This document shows positions 45,255-53,971 of a stretch of DNA of 64,000 bases, piece by piece; position 1 is the stretch's first letter; every line of letters starts with the position of its first letter. A program made the position numbers and the translations under genes. This DNA comes from UBA1952 sp965246905 (lineage in GTDB: Bacteria; Bacteroidota; Bacteroidia; Chitinophagales; Chitinophagaceae): the NCBI GenBank assembly GCA_965246905.1, contig CBDFFZ010000015.1:124001-188000 (forward strand), given 5' to 3'. Under the pieces are notes generated by a model, which was given only the letters and a program-made list of their open reading frames with translations, was not told the origin of the DNA and made no database searches.

Positions 45255-45986
45255 GTGCCTGATCCTTACCGCCGTTACAGGCTATCGCTTTTTTTGAATG
45301 TACTGTTGGCTGCTTGCCTTTTGGGCATCATCTTGCATGAAGGCTATATTCACCGGATTTATAAGCGCATAAACCCACCGGCACCACAACCCGTAATTCC
45401 TGAAAACAGCCTCTTTTATAAGGAGCAGATTGATTTTTTCTCTATTTACGGCCGGCAAAGCAACATTGTAATGCTGGGAAATTCCCTGACCCATAAAATC
45501 ATGTGGAATGAACTGCTGGGCCGGGCGGATATCGCCAACCGCGGCATTGGCGGCGATCTGGTATCGGGGATGCTGCACCGCCTGCATTATGTTTTAGCGC
45601 TGAATCCGAAAATATGCTTTATTGAAGGTGGTATTAATGATGTAGATGCCGGGATTTCTGTGGATACAATTGCCGGGAACCTGGGGCAAATAGTTGGGCG
45701 CTTAAAATCCGGGCACGTTATTCCTGTGCTGATGACGGTAACTTATGTAACCGGTGTGTACCCGGCGCACGATTCCATTAATGCATCTATTACCCGCCTT
45801 AATAAGCTGATTGCCGGCTTAGCTGCAAAAGAGAAAATCCAGGTGATCGACCTGAACCCTTCAATTTCAAAAAACGGCCGGCTTATACCCGCTTTCGCCC
45901 GCAATGACGGTAATCACCTTACCTCGAAAGCGTACCTTATCTGGAAAGCCGAAATCCTGCAGATTCTGAAGGATTACGGAATTTAA
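45255..45986 (+). CDS. SGNH/GDSL-type hydrolase, membrane anchored
   Basis: Predicted serine esterase or lipase. The SGNH blocks are visible: GNSLTHK (block I with the nucleophile Ser), NRGIGGD (block II Gly), GGINDV (block III Asn) and DGNHLT (block V, Asp and His). The N-terminus has one hydrophobic helix (LSLFLNVLLAACLLGIIL), so it should be anchored facing the periplasm. The start is uncertain: the frame opens at a TTG at 45156 but the secA terminator lies inside that part, so I prefer the GTG at 45255 (243 residues). Substrate unknown; an acetyl-xylan or platelet-activating-factor-like esterase is possible. Confidence 0.8.
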   Translation: MPDPYRRYRLSLFLNVLLAACLLGIILHEGYIHRIYKRINPPAPQPVIPENSLFYKEQIDFFSIYGRQSNIVMLGNSLTHKIMWNELLGRADIANRGIGGDLVSGMLHRLHYVLALNPKICFIEGGINDVDAGISVDTIAGNLGQIVGRLKSGHVIPVLMTVTYVTGVYPAHDSINASITRLNKLIAGLAAKEKIQVIDLNPSISKNGRLIPAFARNDGNHLTSKAYLIWKAEILQILKDYGI

Positions 45987-46004
45987 GAAGCCCGGAAAAC
46001 GGGT

Positions 46005-46012
46005 TACTTTTG
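46005..46012 (+). promoter_or_regulatory. Likely -7 promoter box of the methyltransferase gene
   Basis: TACTTTTG fits TAnnTTTG; TTTA about 19 bases upstream is a weak -33 element. The ATG at 46038 is 25 bases downstream. Confidence 0.55.
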
Positions 46013-46037
46013 CGCCACCAATAATCACCATAAATTA

Positions 46038-46859
46038 ATGATGACCCCGGAGCGTTTCTTCGAGCTGATGCTGGCAGAGCTGGAAGGCCAGAAGGAAATG
46101 CAGCCTTATTACAAATTCCTCGGCAAGGAATCTTCCTATCATTTTCGCAGAAATTATTTCATGCAGCGCCTGCGCTATATCTGGAAGCAGATACAAAGCG
46201 GCGGACCCGAGAAAAACATCTGGGATTGCGGCTGCGGCTACGGAACTACCTGTCTTTTCCTGGCTATGAATGACATCCGGACACACGGCACTACGCTGGA
46301 ATTTTATTACAAAGTGATCGAAGAGCGCAGGCAATATTGGAGCCAATATGGTGATACCTCCCTATTTACGGCGAGCTACGAAAACCTGTTCGATAATCAC
46401 CCCGCGCCGGAAAGCTATGACTGGATCATTGTGCAGGATACACTCCACCACTTAGAGCCTATTAATAATGCTTTGCAGATTTTTAATAAAAGCCTGAAGC
46501 CCGGAGGCAAAGTTTTATCCATCGAAGAGAACGGCAATAATATCATTCAGCGGATCAAGCTATATAAATACCGCGGTAATAAGCGGATCATTACCTTTTA
46601 CGATGAAAAGCTGCAAAAGGATATTCTTTTGGGTAATGAGAACATTCGCAAGCTGGCTGATTGGGATGCTTTATTCACGAGCAACGGCTTTCAGATTTTA
46701 GCGGATTCTGTGAATTATGTACGCTACTATCTTCCTTTCAATTATCGTATTTCCGATCCTGAAAAGCTCTTAGCGCAAGAAGAAAAGATCCAGCAAACGG
46801 CGAATCTGCGGAGAGAATTTTTCTTCTTCGGGCTCAATTTCGTGGCCTCTAAATTATGA
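46038..46859 (+). CDS. Class I SAM-dependent methyltransferase
   Basis: A 273-residue cytosolic methyltransferase. The SAM-binding glycine loop is IWDCGCGYGTTCLFLA (about residues 61-76), followed by the acidic end of strand 2 (LEFY), a motif QDTLHHLEPINNAL (about 137-150) and CPGG-like KPGGKVLSIEEN. The hydrophobic pocket suggests a small-molecule substrate. The start is an ATG at 46038 (next codon also ATG). The gene after it, 22 bases on, encodes a GT-C-like membrane protein, so both may act on a surface glycolipid or glycan; that is inference. Confidence 0.88.
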   Translation: MMTPERFFELMLAELEGQKEMQPYYKFLGKESSYHFRRNYFMQRLRYIWKQIQSGGPEKNIWDCGCGYGTTCLFLAMNDIRTHGTTLEFYYKVIEERRQYWSQYGDTSLFTASYENLFDNHPAPESYDWIIVQDTLHHLEPINNALQIFNKSLKPGGKVLSIEENGNNIIQRIKLYKYRGNKRIITFYDEKLQKDILLGNENIRKLADWDALFTSNGFQILADSVNYVRYYLPFNYRISDPEKLLAQEEKIQQTANLRREFFFFGLNFVASKL

Positions 46860-46881
46860 TCCGGCGCAGCGCGCATTGCCC

Positions 46882-48402
46882 ATGAACCGATCCTATGAGC
46901 GATGGCAAACCCGCATAGAATGGGCCGTTGGGCTTCTGCTGATCTTATATGTACTCTTAAAGGCATTCCTTATCCCCATTACTTATGATGAGGCCTACAC
47001 CGTTGAGCGCTATGCCCATTTGCCGTTCTGGAGCATCATGCGCTCACCACAGGCTTTTAACCTCGCCAACAACCATGTACTGAATACGCTGTTGGTTAAG
47101 GTGCTGATGCACGTGAGCAGGCATCCTTTTGTGCTGCGGCTGCCGAATATCATAGCGGCTGGACTTTACCTGTACACTATGCGCATGATAGGCCGCACAT
47201 TATATGAAAGATGGCAAACTGCTTTTTTCCTGTCGGCATTGCTCAACCCGATGCTGTATGAATTTTTCGCGCTGGAACGGGGTTATGGCATGAGCATTGC
47301 CTTCCTGAGCTTTACCATATTACAGTTGGTGCTCGTGCAAAAAGATGCTCCGGCCAAAAGAAACCTTCATACCCATCTTTCGCTCGCATCCTGTGTGCTT
47401 ACTGTATATAGTGGCTTGTCTATGCTGCTGCCCGTTGCTTTGATATTTTTTGGCGTAATTGTAGTTCGCTATACACAGCATGAATCCGGAAAGCTGCCCG
47501 CGCGGATTGCTCAAACCCTTGCGCTTCCTGCATTATATGCCTCTTCTTTATGCTGGCTGATATTTAAACCCGTTACCTACCTTAATCGGGCTAATGCTTT
47601 TTTTCATGGTGGCAATACAGGTTTTTTTACTGATACCTGGTCGAGCATGATCAGTGATCTGTTAGGGTTGCGGCCTCGTGGATTCGAGGCTTTTGATGCC
47701 GGAGACTATGCTTCCGGAAAGCTTACTTTTTATGCAGCTGCCACCTTAGCGATTGTTATCGCTGCATCAGCATTCACTACCTACAAGCTTATTAAAGAAC
47801 GCGATTTACGGGGCAATTTTCTTAATTATCTGCCACTCTATCTGCTTACCGGCTGTATTGCAGGCATCAACCTGCAATTTTACCTCTTGCATTTACGCCT
47901 TGTCAATTACCGTGTAGCGCTATATCTTTTTCCGCTGGCGATCCTTGTGCTGTTCAGCGCAGTAAAGCTTTATTCCGGAAAGTATACTGCTTTTACAGTC
48001 AGGGCTGCGTGGACGATTGCTTTGCTTCTTGTCCTTAACTTCTGCACACAGCTCAAGATAACCTACACTACCGAGTGGCCGTTTGATGCTTATAATGATA
48101 AGGTCTGCGCAGCAGTAGCTTCCGATCATCCATTGCAGCGGCTGGGCCGTAAGGCAAAACTGTACAGCTTCGTGCTTATGCAGCCATCCTGCAATTTTTA
48201 TATCCGCACCTTGTATGCCGCGCAAATAGCCCCCATTCCGGATATCGGTAACGTGGCCGACATCGAGCCCGCTCATTACGATTACCTCTACCTTCCACGC
48301 AACGCACAGACGCCGGGCCCTCCTTTCAGCGTATTCCGCAGCTATGAAAATGGTACCTATCTTCTTTATAAAAATTATACATCGAGCAATTCCGGCTTGT
48401 GA
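46882..48402 (+). CDS. GT-C-like multi-pass membrane protein
   Basis: A 506-residue membrane protein with about eleven helices. The first loop has ITYDEAYTVERYA (about residues 34-46), matching the DE-containing first periplasmic loop of GT-C glycosyltransferases (ArnT and PMT group), which use lipid-linked sugars. The next conserved block is NLANNHVLNTLLVK. The acceptor is unknown. The start is the ATG at 46882; a TTG at 46876 is in frame but unneeded. It probably forms a unit with the methyltransferase upstream. Confidence 0.78.
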   Translation: MNRSYERWQTRIEWAVGLLLILYVLLKAFLIPITYDEAYTVERYAHLPFWSIMRSPQAFNLANNHVLNTLLVKVLMHVSRHPFVLRLPNIIAAGLYLYTMRMIGRTLYERWQTAFFLSALLNPMLYEFFALERGYGMSIAFLSFTILQLVLVQKDAPAKRNLHTHLSLASCVLTVYSGLSMLLPVALIFFGVIVVRYTQHESGKLPARIAQTLALPALYASSLCWLIFKPVTYLNRANAFFHGGNTGFFTDTWSSMISDLLGLRPRGFEAFDAGDYASGKLTFYAAATLAIVIAASAFTTYKLIKERDLRGNFLNYLPLYLLTGCIAGINLQFYLLHLRLVNYRVALYLFPLAILVLFSAVKLYSGKYTAFTVRAAWTIALLLVLNFCTQLKITYTTEWPFDAYNDKVCAAVASDHPLQRLGRKAKLYSFVLMQPSCNFYIRTLYAAQIAPIPDIGNVADIEPAHYDYLYLPRNAQTPGPPFSVFRSYENGTYLLYKNYTSSNSGL

Positions 48403-48475
48403 AGATGGCAGTATTTTATTTCCTGCTTAGGCGTTTTTTGCGCACTTTTGTAGCCACTTTCAAGCAAGGGTATTT

Positions 48476-49045
48476 ATGAAACAGCGTAGCAATATTTTTA
48501 TCATTTTTGGAGCGCTCATCATTACATGCGCGCTGTACCGCCTTGTACCGGGGCGGCCGCTGGGTTTTGCTCCGCAGCTTGCGATGGCCTTATTTGGCGG
48601 CGCAGTCATTAAGGATAAGAAATGGGCGTTTGCGCTGCCTGTGTTTTCCATGTTCCTCTCCGATTTGCTTTTTGAGCTCCTTACACGCGCCCATATTGTC
48701 AATATGCCGGGCTTTTACAGCGGCCAATGGATCAATTACCTACTCATTGCAGGCATTACCTTTATAGGCATGGCTATCCGCAATTTTAATGTGCTGAATG
48801 TTGCTGTGGGATCTGTTGCTGCTGCGGTACTCTATTTTATCCTTTCCAATGGTATCGTATGGCTGGGTGGTGGCGGCTATGGCCGGCCTATGAATGCTTC
48901 CGGCTTTTATCAGTGCATGGCAGATGGATTGCCTTTCTTTAAAGGCTCGCTGGCGGCTACCATCTGCTTCAGCACGCTTCTTTTCGGTGGCTATTACCTC
49001 CTGCAGCGCAATGCTTCCCGCAGAATGCAGCAGGCGCTTATTTAA
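48476..49045 (+). CDS. DUF6580-type membrane protein
   Basis: A 189-residue inner membrane protein with five helices. The conserved pattern is RPLGFAPQLAMALFGGAVI (about residues 27-45), FLSDLLFELL (about 61-70), SNGIVWLGGGGYG (about 123-135) and FKGSLAATICFS (about 155-166), as I remember for DUF6580; many such proteins sit beside cobalamin or other cofactor uptake genes, but none is nearby here. The role could be a substrate-binding membrane component of an importer. ATG at 48476. Confidence 0.8.
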   Translation: MKQRSNIFIIFGALIITCALYRLVPGRPLGFAPQLAMALFGGAVIKDKKWAFALPVFSMFLSDLLFELLTRAHIVNMPGFYSGQWINYLLIAGITFIGMAIRNFNVLNVAVGSVAAAVLYFILSNGIVWLGGGGYGRPMNASGFYQCMADGLPFFKGSLAATICFSTLLFGGYYLLQRNASRRMQQALI

Positions 49046-49114
49046 ATAAATTCTTAAGATCAGTTTCTGAAAGCGCACTATTTACCTTGGTGCGCTTTTT
49101 TACTCTTTTAATAC

Positions 49115-49456
49115 ATGCAGAAGCGCAGGGTAAAGATCCGGGAGCATTCCTTGCTGGCGCGGATAGCTGCCCGCAAGCTCCGATTCGGGCATGTAGCTAT
49201 TGTTTTCGGGCATACTATTCACCTCTATAATATTACTATCGATGGCTTTTTTGCACGGCCTTCCTGGGTGTTGCATGAGCTGAAGCATGTAGAGCAATAT
49301 GAGCGGCTTGGCTTCTTTCCTTTCTTGTGGAGATATTTCCGGGAATACCTGAAATACGGCTACTATAATGCCCCGCTGGAAGTAGAGGCGCGTGCTGCTG
49401 AAAGCGAAGTTTCCCTGCTGGAGCAGTATGATCTTTCTGCTTACAACAGCCAATAA
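49115..49456 (+). CDS. Small HExxH protein, DUF4157-like
   Basis: A 113-residue basic protein. Its centre has WVLHELKHVEQYERLGF (about residues 51-67): HELKH is the HExxH zinc motif, and LEVEARAAE (about 87-95) supplies a further Glu as in gluzincins. This is close to a minimal metalloprotease core without prodomain, as in DUF4157-type proteins. There is no signal peptide. Whether it is catalytic is unknown. The gene is single, with convergent or tandem neighbours 70 to 115 bases away. Confidence 0.75.
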   Translation: MQKRRVKIREHSLLARIAARKLRFGHVAIVFGHTIHLYNITIDGFFARPSWVLHELKHVEQYERLGFFPFLWRYFREYLKYGYYNAPLEVEARAAESEVSLLEQYDLSAYNSQ

Positions 49457-49571
49457 TAAGCATGATCGCAGGCAACAGGCCGGCGGTATGTACCAGCCTG
49501 TTGCGCTTCACCATAAATTAATCTATTCATCCACGCTGTGCGGCTTAGCTTAGCGCTCTGTAATCATTTCT

Positions 49572-50153
49572 ATGAAAAGCATAGCTGTATTCTGTGGCTC
49601 TTCATCAGGGCATAATGAGGTTTATATAGATAGCGCATACGCTGCCGGAAAGGCGTTGGCCGGTGCAGGCTACCGTCTTGTATATGGCGGCGCATGTGTG
49701 GGGCTCATGGGCGCTGTGGCCAATGGCGCGCTCCGGGCAGGCGGCAAGGTAACCGGCGTATTGCCCGGCTTTCTCCAAACAAAAGAAATAACCCATACCG
49801 GACTCACGGAGCTCATCATCGTGGATTCCATGCATGAGCGTAAGCTGAAGATGCACGAGCTGAGCGACGGTATCATAGCGCTGCCAGGTGGCTTTGGTAC
49901 GCTGGAGGAGCTATTCGAAATGCTCACCTGGGCACAGTTAGGGTTGCATCCTAAGCCGATCGGCTTACTAAATACAGCAGGCTACTATAATCATCTTTGT
50001 GCCTTTATCGATACCATGAATAAAGAAGGATTTTTAAGCAGCACCGATGCCGGCCGCCTCCTTATTGATGAAAATGTGGAAAACCTGCTGGAAAAGATGA
50101 CGCATTATGAGGTGCCCCCCGCGCCAAAATGGATCAACACTTCGCGCACATAA
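49572..50153 (+). CDS. LOG-family nucleotide phosphoribohydrolase
   Basis: A 193-residue cytosolic Rossmann-type enzyme of the TIGR00730 group (LOG, cytokinin riboside 5'-monophosphate phosphoribohydrolase). The family motif PGGFGTLEE (about residues 97-105) and the nucleotide-binding YGGACVGLMGAVANGAL (about 38-54) are both complete. In bacteria these enzymes hydrolyse nucleoside monophosphates and the physiological substrate is often unclear. The plus-strand gene ends against a shared terminator. Confidence 0.93.
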   Translation: MKSIAVFCGSSSGHNEVYIDSAYAAGKALAGAGYRLVYGGACVGLMGAVANGALRAGGKVTGVLPGFLQTKEITHTGLTELIIVDSMHERKLKMHELSDGIIALPGGFGTLEELFEMLTWAQLGLHPKPIGLLNTAGYYNHLCAFIDTMNKEGFLSSTDAGRLLIDENVENLLEKMTHYEVPPAPKWINTSRT

Positions 50154-50154
50154 A

Positions 50155-50194
50155 AAGTGCCTGCCAGAGAGTACTTTAATTCCGGCAGGCACTT
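50155..50194. terminator. Bidirectional terminator
   Basis: AAGTGCCTGCC (50155-50165) pairs with GGCAGGCACTT (50184-50194) around an 18-base loop, between convergent genes. Confidence 0.85.
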
Positions 50195-50212
50195 GCAAAA
50201 AAGTATTCTGAT

Positions 50213-51382
50213 CTAAGCCCAGGGGTTCAGTACCACCTTTACACAGCCGTCCTCTTTCTTTTTAAAGATATCATAGCCGTGCGCTACCTCGCTCAGCGGC
50301 AGGCGGTGGGTGATGATATCATCCAGCTTTACCTTGCCTTCCTCTACAAACTTCAGCAGCTTATCAATATGCTTGTGCGCTGGCGCCTGGCCTCCCCGCA
50401 GGGTAATGCCCTTATCGAAGAACTGGTGGATGGGGAAGTTATCATAAGGCGAAGCATACACGCCCAGCACCGATACAATACCGCTGCGGCGCACAGCACT
50501 CATACAGGCTTCCAGCACTTTGGGTGAGCCTACCTCCATATTGATCACTGCCTTTGCCTTCTCGAGCATATTGCGCTCCGGCTCGTAGCCTACGGCTTCC
50601 ACACATACATCTGCACCCCGGCCGCCGCTCATAGCGCGTATCTGCTCTACCACATCTTTCGCGCCATCTTCCCAAAGAATCGTTTCTGCATTAGCAGCCG
50701 AGGCGGCTTTATCGAGGCGGTATTGTTGGGTATCTACAATAATCACTCTTGCCGCACCACGCAGCCAGGCGCTTTTCGCTGCCATGATGCCTACCGGTCC
50801 GGAGCCGAAGATGGCTACCGTTTCGCCACCTTTTACCTCACCCCAATCAATGCCGGTATAGCCCGTAGGGAATATATCGGTGAGAAAGAGTACCTGCTCA
50901 TCGGTAAGGTTATCGGGCACGATGCGCGGTCCAAAATCCGCATAAGGTACGCGTACATATTGAGCCTGGCCGCCGTCTATGCCGCCGTAAAGGTCGGTAT
51001 AGCCAAAGAGCGCACCGCCTTTCTCGGTAAGCACGCCCCCCTCAGGACCATAATGCTCCGGGTTGCTGTTCTCACAATTGCCGGGTACATCATGGTTGCA
51101 GAAAAAACAATGGCCACATGCTACCGGGAAGGGCACTACCACGCGGTCGCCCACTTTCAGGTTTTTAATATCCGCCCCTACCTCTTCTACGATGCCCATA
51201 AATTCGTGACCCATAACCATAGGCCGGGTTTGGGGTACTGATCCGGAATAGATATGCAGATCAGAGCCGCAAATGGCAGTGGATGTAACTTTCAGGATAA
51301 TGTCGCGGCTGTTCTCTATTTTCGGATCATCGACAGTATCGCAGGTAATATTTCTTGGTGAATGAAAAACGGCTGCTTTCAT
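50213..51382 (-). CDS. Zinc-dependent alcohol dehydrogenase
   Basis: A 389-residue medium-chain dehydrogenase. It has the catalytic zinc ligands (AICGSDLHIY and GHEFMGIVEEVG), the four structural zinc cysteines (C-x2-C-x2-C-x7-C in CGHCFFCNHDVPGNC) and the NAD-binding GSGPVGIMAA. The sequence is of the type annotated as glutathione-independent formaldehyde dehydrogenase or as a threonine-dehydrogenase-like enzyme, so the substrate is probably a small alcohol or aldehyde. ATG at 51382. Single gene. Confidence 0.92.
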   Translation of the reverse strand: MKAAVFHSPRNITCDTVDDPKIENSRDIILKVTSTAICGSDLHIYSGSVPQTRPMVMGHEFMGIVEEVGADIKNLKVGDRVVVPFPVACGHCFFCNHDVPGNCENSNPEHYGPEGGVLTEKGGALFGYTDLYGGIDGGQAQYVRVPYADFGPRIVPDNLTDEQVLFLTDIFPTGYTGIDWGEVKGGETVAIFGSGPVGIMAAKSAWLRGAARVIIVDTQQYRLDKAASAANAETILWEDGAKDVVEQIRAMSGGRGADVCVEAVGYEPERNMLEKAKAVINMEVGSPKVLEACMSAVRRSGIVSVLGVYASPYDNFPIHQFFDKGITLRGGQAPAHKHIDKLLKFVEEGKVKLDDIITHRLPLSEVAHGYDIFKKKEDGCVKVVLNPWA

Positions 51383-51485
51383 AGTGCTGATTTGGTTTTT
51401 GCAATCAATGAATGTTTAATTATCATGCCAGTGTTTTACGCATTTGGTAGCGCCCTTGCATTGCAACGGCTGGCATACTGGATCA

Positions 51486-51579
51486 GGGCGCATGCCGCTG
51501 AAGGGCGGCACCGGGCTATCCGTTCCAAGTCCTCGCTGCGCTGTGGGCTTTCCACTACTATCCCTTGCGCGGGCTCGTA
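51486..51579 (+). repeat. 95-base dispersed intergenic repeat, copy 4 of 4
   Basis: GGGCGCATGCCGCTGAAGGG, GGCACCGGGCTATCCGTTCC, AAGTCCTCG, TGGGCTTTCCACTACTATCC, CTTGCGCGGGCTCGTA. It matches 33887-33983 and lies directly before the 42-base minisatellite. Confidence 0.8.
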
Positions 51580-51582
51580 CGC

Positions 51583-51815
51583 CGACAGATTTTTGAAATA
51601 GCACCTGACAGACGTTTATCAGGCTTACCGGATTTTGTAAGGCCACCCAACAAACGTTTTATTGCCTTACAGATTTGTGTAACAGGGCATAACGCCCGTT
51701 GGATAGCCTTACATATTTTTGAAACAGGGCAATACTATTGTTAGCAGGGGCTACGCATTTATGTAAAGCCATGGTATAAGTATTTGGCGGCCTTACAATA
51801 CTTTGCAGTGTCGTT
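51583..51815. repeat. 42-base minisatellite, five units and a partial sixth
   Basis: Units start at 51583, 51625, 51667, 51709 and 51751, each exactly 42 bases, with shared words TTACAGATTTGTGTAACAGG, GCATAACGCCCGTTGGATAG, CC. Units differ at many positions but keep exact length. On the minus strand they read as 14-residue units such as ALFQKYVRLSNGRY, each with an Asn at a fixed place. The length equals two units of the 21-base minisatellite at 32222. No start or stop is shared, so coding is unproven. Confidence 0.85.
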
Positions 51816-51879
51816 TTCCCTGTTTTTAGGGGGTATTGGTGGTTTTTATCTTGTGCTATACGTCCATTACCATGCCTTG

Positions 51880-51906
51880 TAGAGACGTTGCAATACAACA
51901 TCTCTA
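51880..51906. repeat. Hairpin TAGAGACGTTG
   Basis: TAGAGACGTTG (51880-51890) pairs with CAACATCTCTA (51896-51906) around CAATA, one G-U pair. A related half, TTGTAGAGACAACG, is at 61839-61852. I recall such TAGAGACG hairpins as widespread interspersed repeats in several phyla. Confidence 0.65.
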
Positions 51907-51941
51907 TGCAGCGAATAGTAAAAGCTAAACAGAAAAGGAGG

Positions 51942-51970
51942 GATGAACGGAGCGACGCAACGGATGCTTC
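51942..51970. repeat. Element matching 1-29 inverted
   Basis: GATGAACGGAGCGACGCAAC followed by GGATGCTTC is the reverse complement of the window's first bases with one or two differences. Confidence 0.65.
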
Positions 51971-52004
51971 ATAGTACCGGTTCAGCTAAGGGCAAAAGAA
52001 TTAA

Positions 52005-53270
52005 TCAATGAAAGAAAACATAGCCAAGGATAACGGCTGCCACCATGCCCACCAGATCGGCTAAAAGACCGCAGGCAAGGGCATAGCGGGAATTTTTTAC
52101 GCCAACGCTACCAAAGTACACGGCGAGCACATAAAAAGTTGTTTCCGTGGTGCCCTGGATGATGGCGGCGAGCTTGCCTACAAAAGAGCCAACGCCGTGC
52201 GTTTTGAGCACATCCACCATAAGGCCGCGTGCGCCGGAGCCGCTTAGGGGCTTCATGAGCATGATGGGGACAACGGGTACAAAATCGGTAGGGAGGCCGC
52301 AAAAGGCAGCGGCGGTGGCAATGCCCTGCACCATAAAATCCATACAGCCGGAGGTGCGCAAAACGGAGATAGCAATGAGCATGCCTACGAGGTACGGGAT
52401 AATGCGGATGGCTACATTGAAGCCTTCCTTGCCGCCTTCTATGAAATTATCATACACATTCTGCTTCCGGATGGCGCCTGCTGCGATGAAGGCAATAATG
52501 ATAAACAGGATAAAGCCGCTGCCAATAGCACCAACGGTTGCGCTCACCTGGTCGGTAGTGTGGCCGGTGGCAATAAGGTGCTGCACGTACCAGTAAATAA
52601 GCCCGATAAGTCCGCCAAAGCCACCAACAAAGAGCAGCACAGGCAGCCGGAACAGGTTGATACGCTGGTAAATAGCCACGATGATCATCCCGGATACAAA
52701 GGCGATGAAGGTGGCCATGAGGGTAGGCAGGAAAATATCAGCGGCGTTGAAGTTCTTGATGCCCTGCTCCAGCGCCATCGTCTGCCGGATGGCAATAACG
52801 GACGAAGGCACGAGCACAAGGCCGGCAGTGTTGAGCACAAGAAACATGATCTGCGCATCGGAGGCGCGCTCTTTATCGGGGTTGAGCTCCTGGAGCTCGT
52901 TCATGGCTTTAAGACCCAGCGGCGTGGCGGCATTATCGAGGCCCAGCATAGACGCAGAAAGGTTCATGGTAATACTGCCATAGGCCGGGTGATCTTTTGG
53001 TATGCCTTTAAAAAGGGTGCGGAAGAGTGGGGCCACGCCTTTGGCCAGCAGGTTAATGATGCCGGCGCGCTCCCCGATCTTCATAATGCCGAGCCAGAGC
53101 GTCATCATGCCGGTAAGGCCGAGGGATATTTCGAAGCCGGTTTTGGCGGAGGAGAAGATGCCATTGAGCATATCGGTCATCAGCCCGGCCTGCCCCGGCA
53201 GAAAGATGGATTTGATAAGGGCTACGGTAAAGCCGATAAGAAAAAAGGCAACCCAGATGTAATTGAGCAT
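52005..53270 (-). CDS. SpmA/SpmB-type nucleoside recognition membrane protein
   Basis: A 421-residue inner membrane protein with about ten helices, a fusion of the two Gate-domain halves known as SpmA and SpmB in spore formers. The first half shows GLTGMMTLWLGIMKIGERAG and MNLSASMLGLDNAATPLGLK (about residues 52-71 and 103-122); the second MKPLSGSGARGLMVDV and STxxFYVLAVYFG. In non-sporulating bacteria the role is unknown, possibly nucleoside or small-solute transport. The start is the ATG at 53270. Single gene; the DUF4878-type gene upstream is separated by a terminator. Confidence 0.88.
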   Translation of the reverse strand: MLNYIWVAFFLIGFTVALIKSIFLPGQAGLMTDMLNGIFSSAKTGFEISLGLTGMMTLWLGIMKIGERAGIINLLAKGVAPLFRTLFKGIPKDHPAYGSITMNLSASMLGLDNAATPLGLKAMNELQELNPDKERASDAQIMFLVLNTAGLVLVPSSVIAIRQTMALEQGIKNFNAADIFLPTLMATFIAFVSGMIIVAIYQRINLFRLPVLLFVGGFGGLIGLIYWYVQHLIATGHTTDQVSATVGAIGSGFILFIIIAFIAAGAIRKQNVYDNFIEGGKEGFNVAIRIIPYLVGMLIAISVLRTSGCMDFMVQGIATAAAFCGLPTDFVPVVPIMLMKPLSGSGARGLMVDVLKTHGVGSFVGKLAAIIQGTTETTFYVLAVYFGSVGVKNSRYALACGLLADLVGMVAAVILGYVFFH

Positions 53271-53358
53271 TGGTTAAAGAGAAAAGCCGAAAGAGAAAAG
53301 ACAAATGGGCATACAGAAAGACTTTGGCATTGAGGCGTGATCGAATTAGCCTAAAATA

Positions 53359-53386
53359 GGAAAGGCCGCCTTGCGGCGGCCTTTCC
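53359..53386 (-). terminator. Terminator of the DUF4878-type lipoprotein gene
   Basis: GGAAAGGCCGCC (53359-53370) pairs perfectly with GGCGGCCTTTCC (53375-53386) around TTGC, 24 bases past the stop codon on the minus strand. The T run is weak. Confidence 0.75.
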
Positions 53387-53409
53387 CGGAAACTTTATTT
53401 TTGTATTGC

Positions 53410-53925
53410 TTATTTATGCATTGGGGTGTCGCCGGCTGCTGGTGCCATTGAGCCGTCTGCTGCTGGTGCAGTCATGGTATCAGTGGTCATAGGTGGTGCC
53501 ATATTGCCACCTGCTGGTGCAGCATTCTGATCGCCCATGTTTGCGCCGCCCATATCCATCTTGCTCCATGCTGCGAGCCATTTGCCATCTTTCTTTACCA
53601 TTTTCAGGGTTTTGGCAGTTGGGTCGTTGCTCAGCTTGTACTCAACGGTTGCATTGTCGCCTTCCACTTTCGGCTCCATCACATCTACTTTCAGCTTCTT
53701 GGCTTCATCCTTGCCGTTTTGCGCCATCATGGTGCTCATTTGCTCAAAGGCATCCACTTGCTTCTTGGTTTCTTCGGTAGATACTTCCTTAGCTGCTGCA
53801 TAATCCATATGGTAGAGGCCATTGAGGAATTTCTCGGCATTTGCCTTAGGGCCGCCGCCGCCGCAGCTTGTGAGGGTGAGCGCCAATACAAAGAGGGCAG
53901 CTACAGAGCATAATACTTTTTTCAT
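53410..53925 (-). CDS. DUF4878-type lipoprotein
   Basis: A 171-residue lipoprotein. The signal ends in a lipobox (LTLTSCGGGG, Cys near residue 21). The mature domain has the pattern AEKFLNGLYHMDYAAAKEVS and GKWLAAWSK of DUF4878, a small NTF2-like fold of unknown function. The C-terminal 45 residues are a low-complexity tail of Met, Ala, Pro, Gly and Thr (GGNMAPPMTTDTMTAPAADG). Start ATG at 53925. The next gene upstream on the minus strand starts a separate unit. Confidence 0.85.
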   Translation of the reverse strand: MKKVLCSVAALFVLALTLTSCGGGGPKANAEKFLNGLYHMDYAAAKEVSTEETKKQVDAFEQMSTMMAQNGKDEAKKLKVDVMEPKVEGDNATVEYKLSNDPTAKTLKMVKKDGKWLAAWSKMDMGGANMGDQNAAPAGGNMAPPMTTDTMTAPAADGSMAPAAGDTPMHK

Positions 53926-53971
53926 TATTGATAATGTTTTTTTGGTGTTAATGAATTGCGGGGCAAAAGTA

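Larger units (their letters stand above)
51383..52004. other. Long repeat-rich gap
   Basis: No supported gene in 620 bases. It holds copy 4 of the 95-base repeat, the 42-base minisatellite, a hairpin (51880-51906) and the element matching the window start (51942-51970). Confidence 0.7.
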
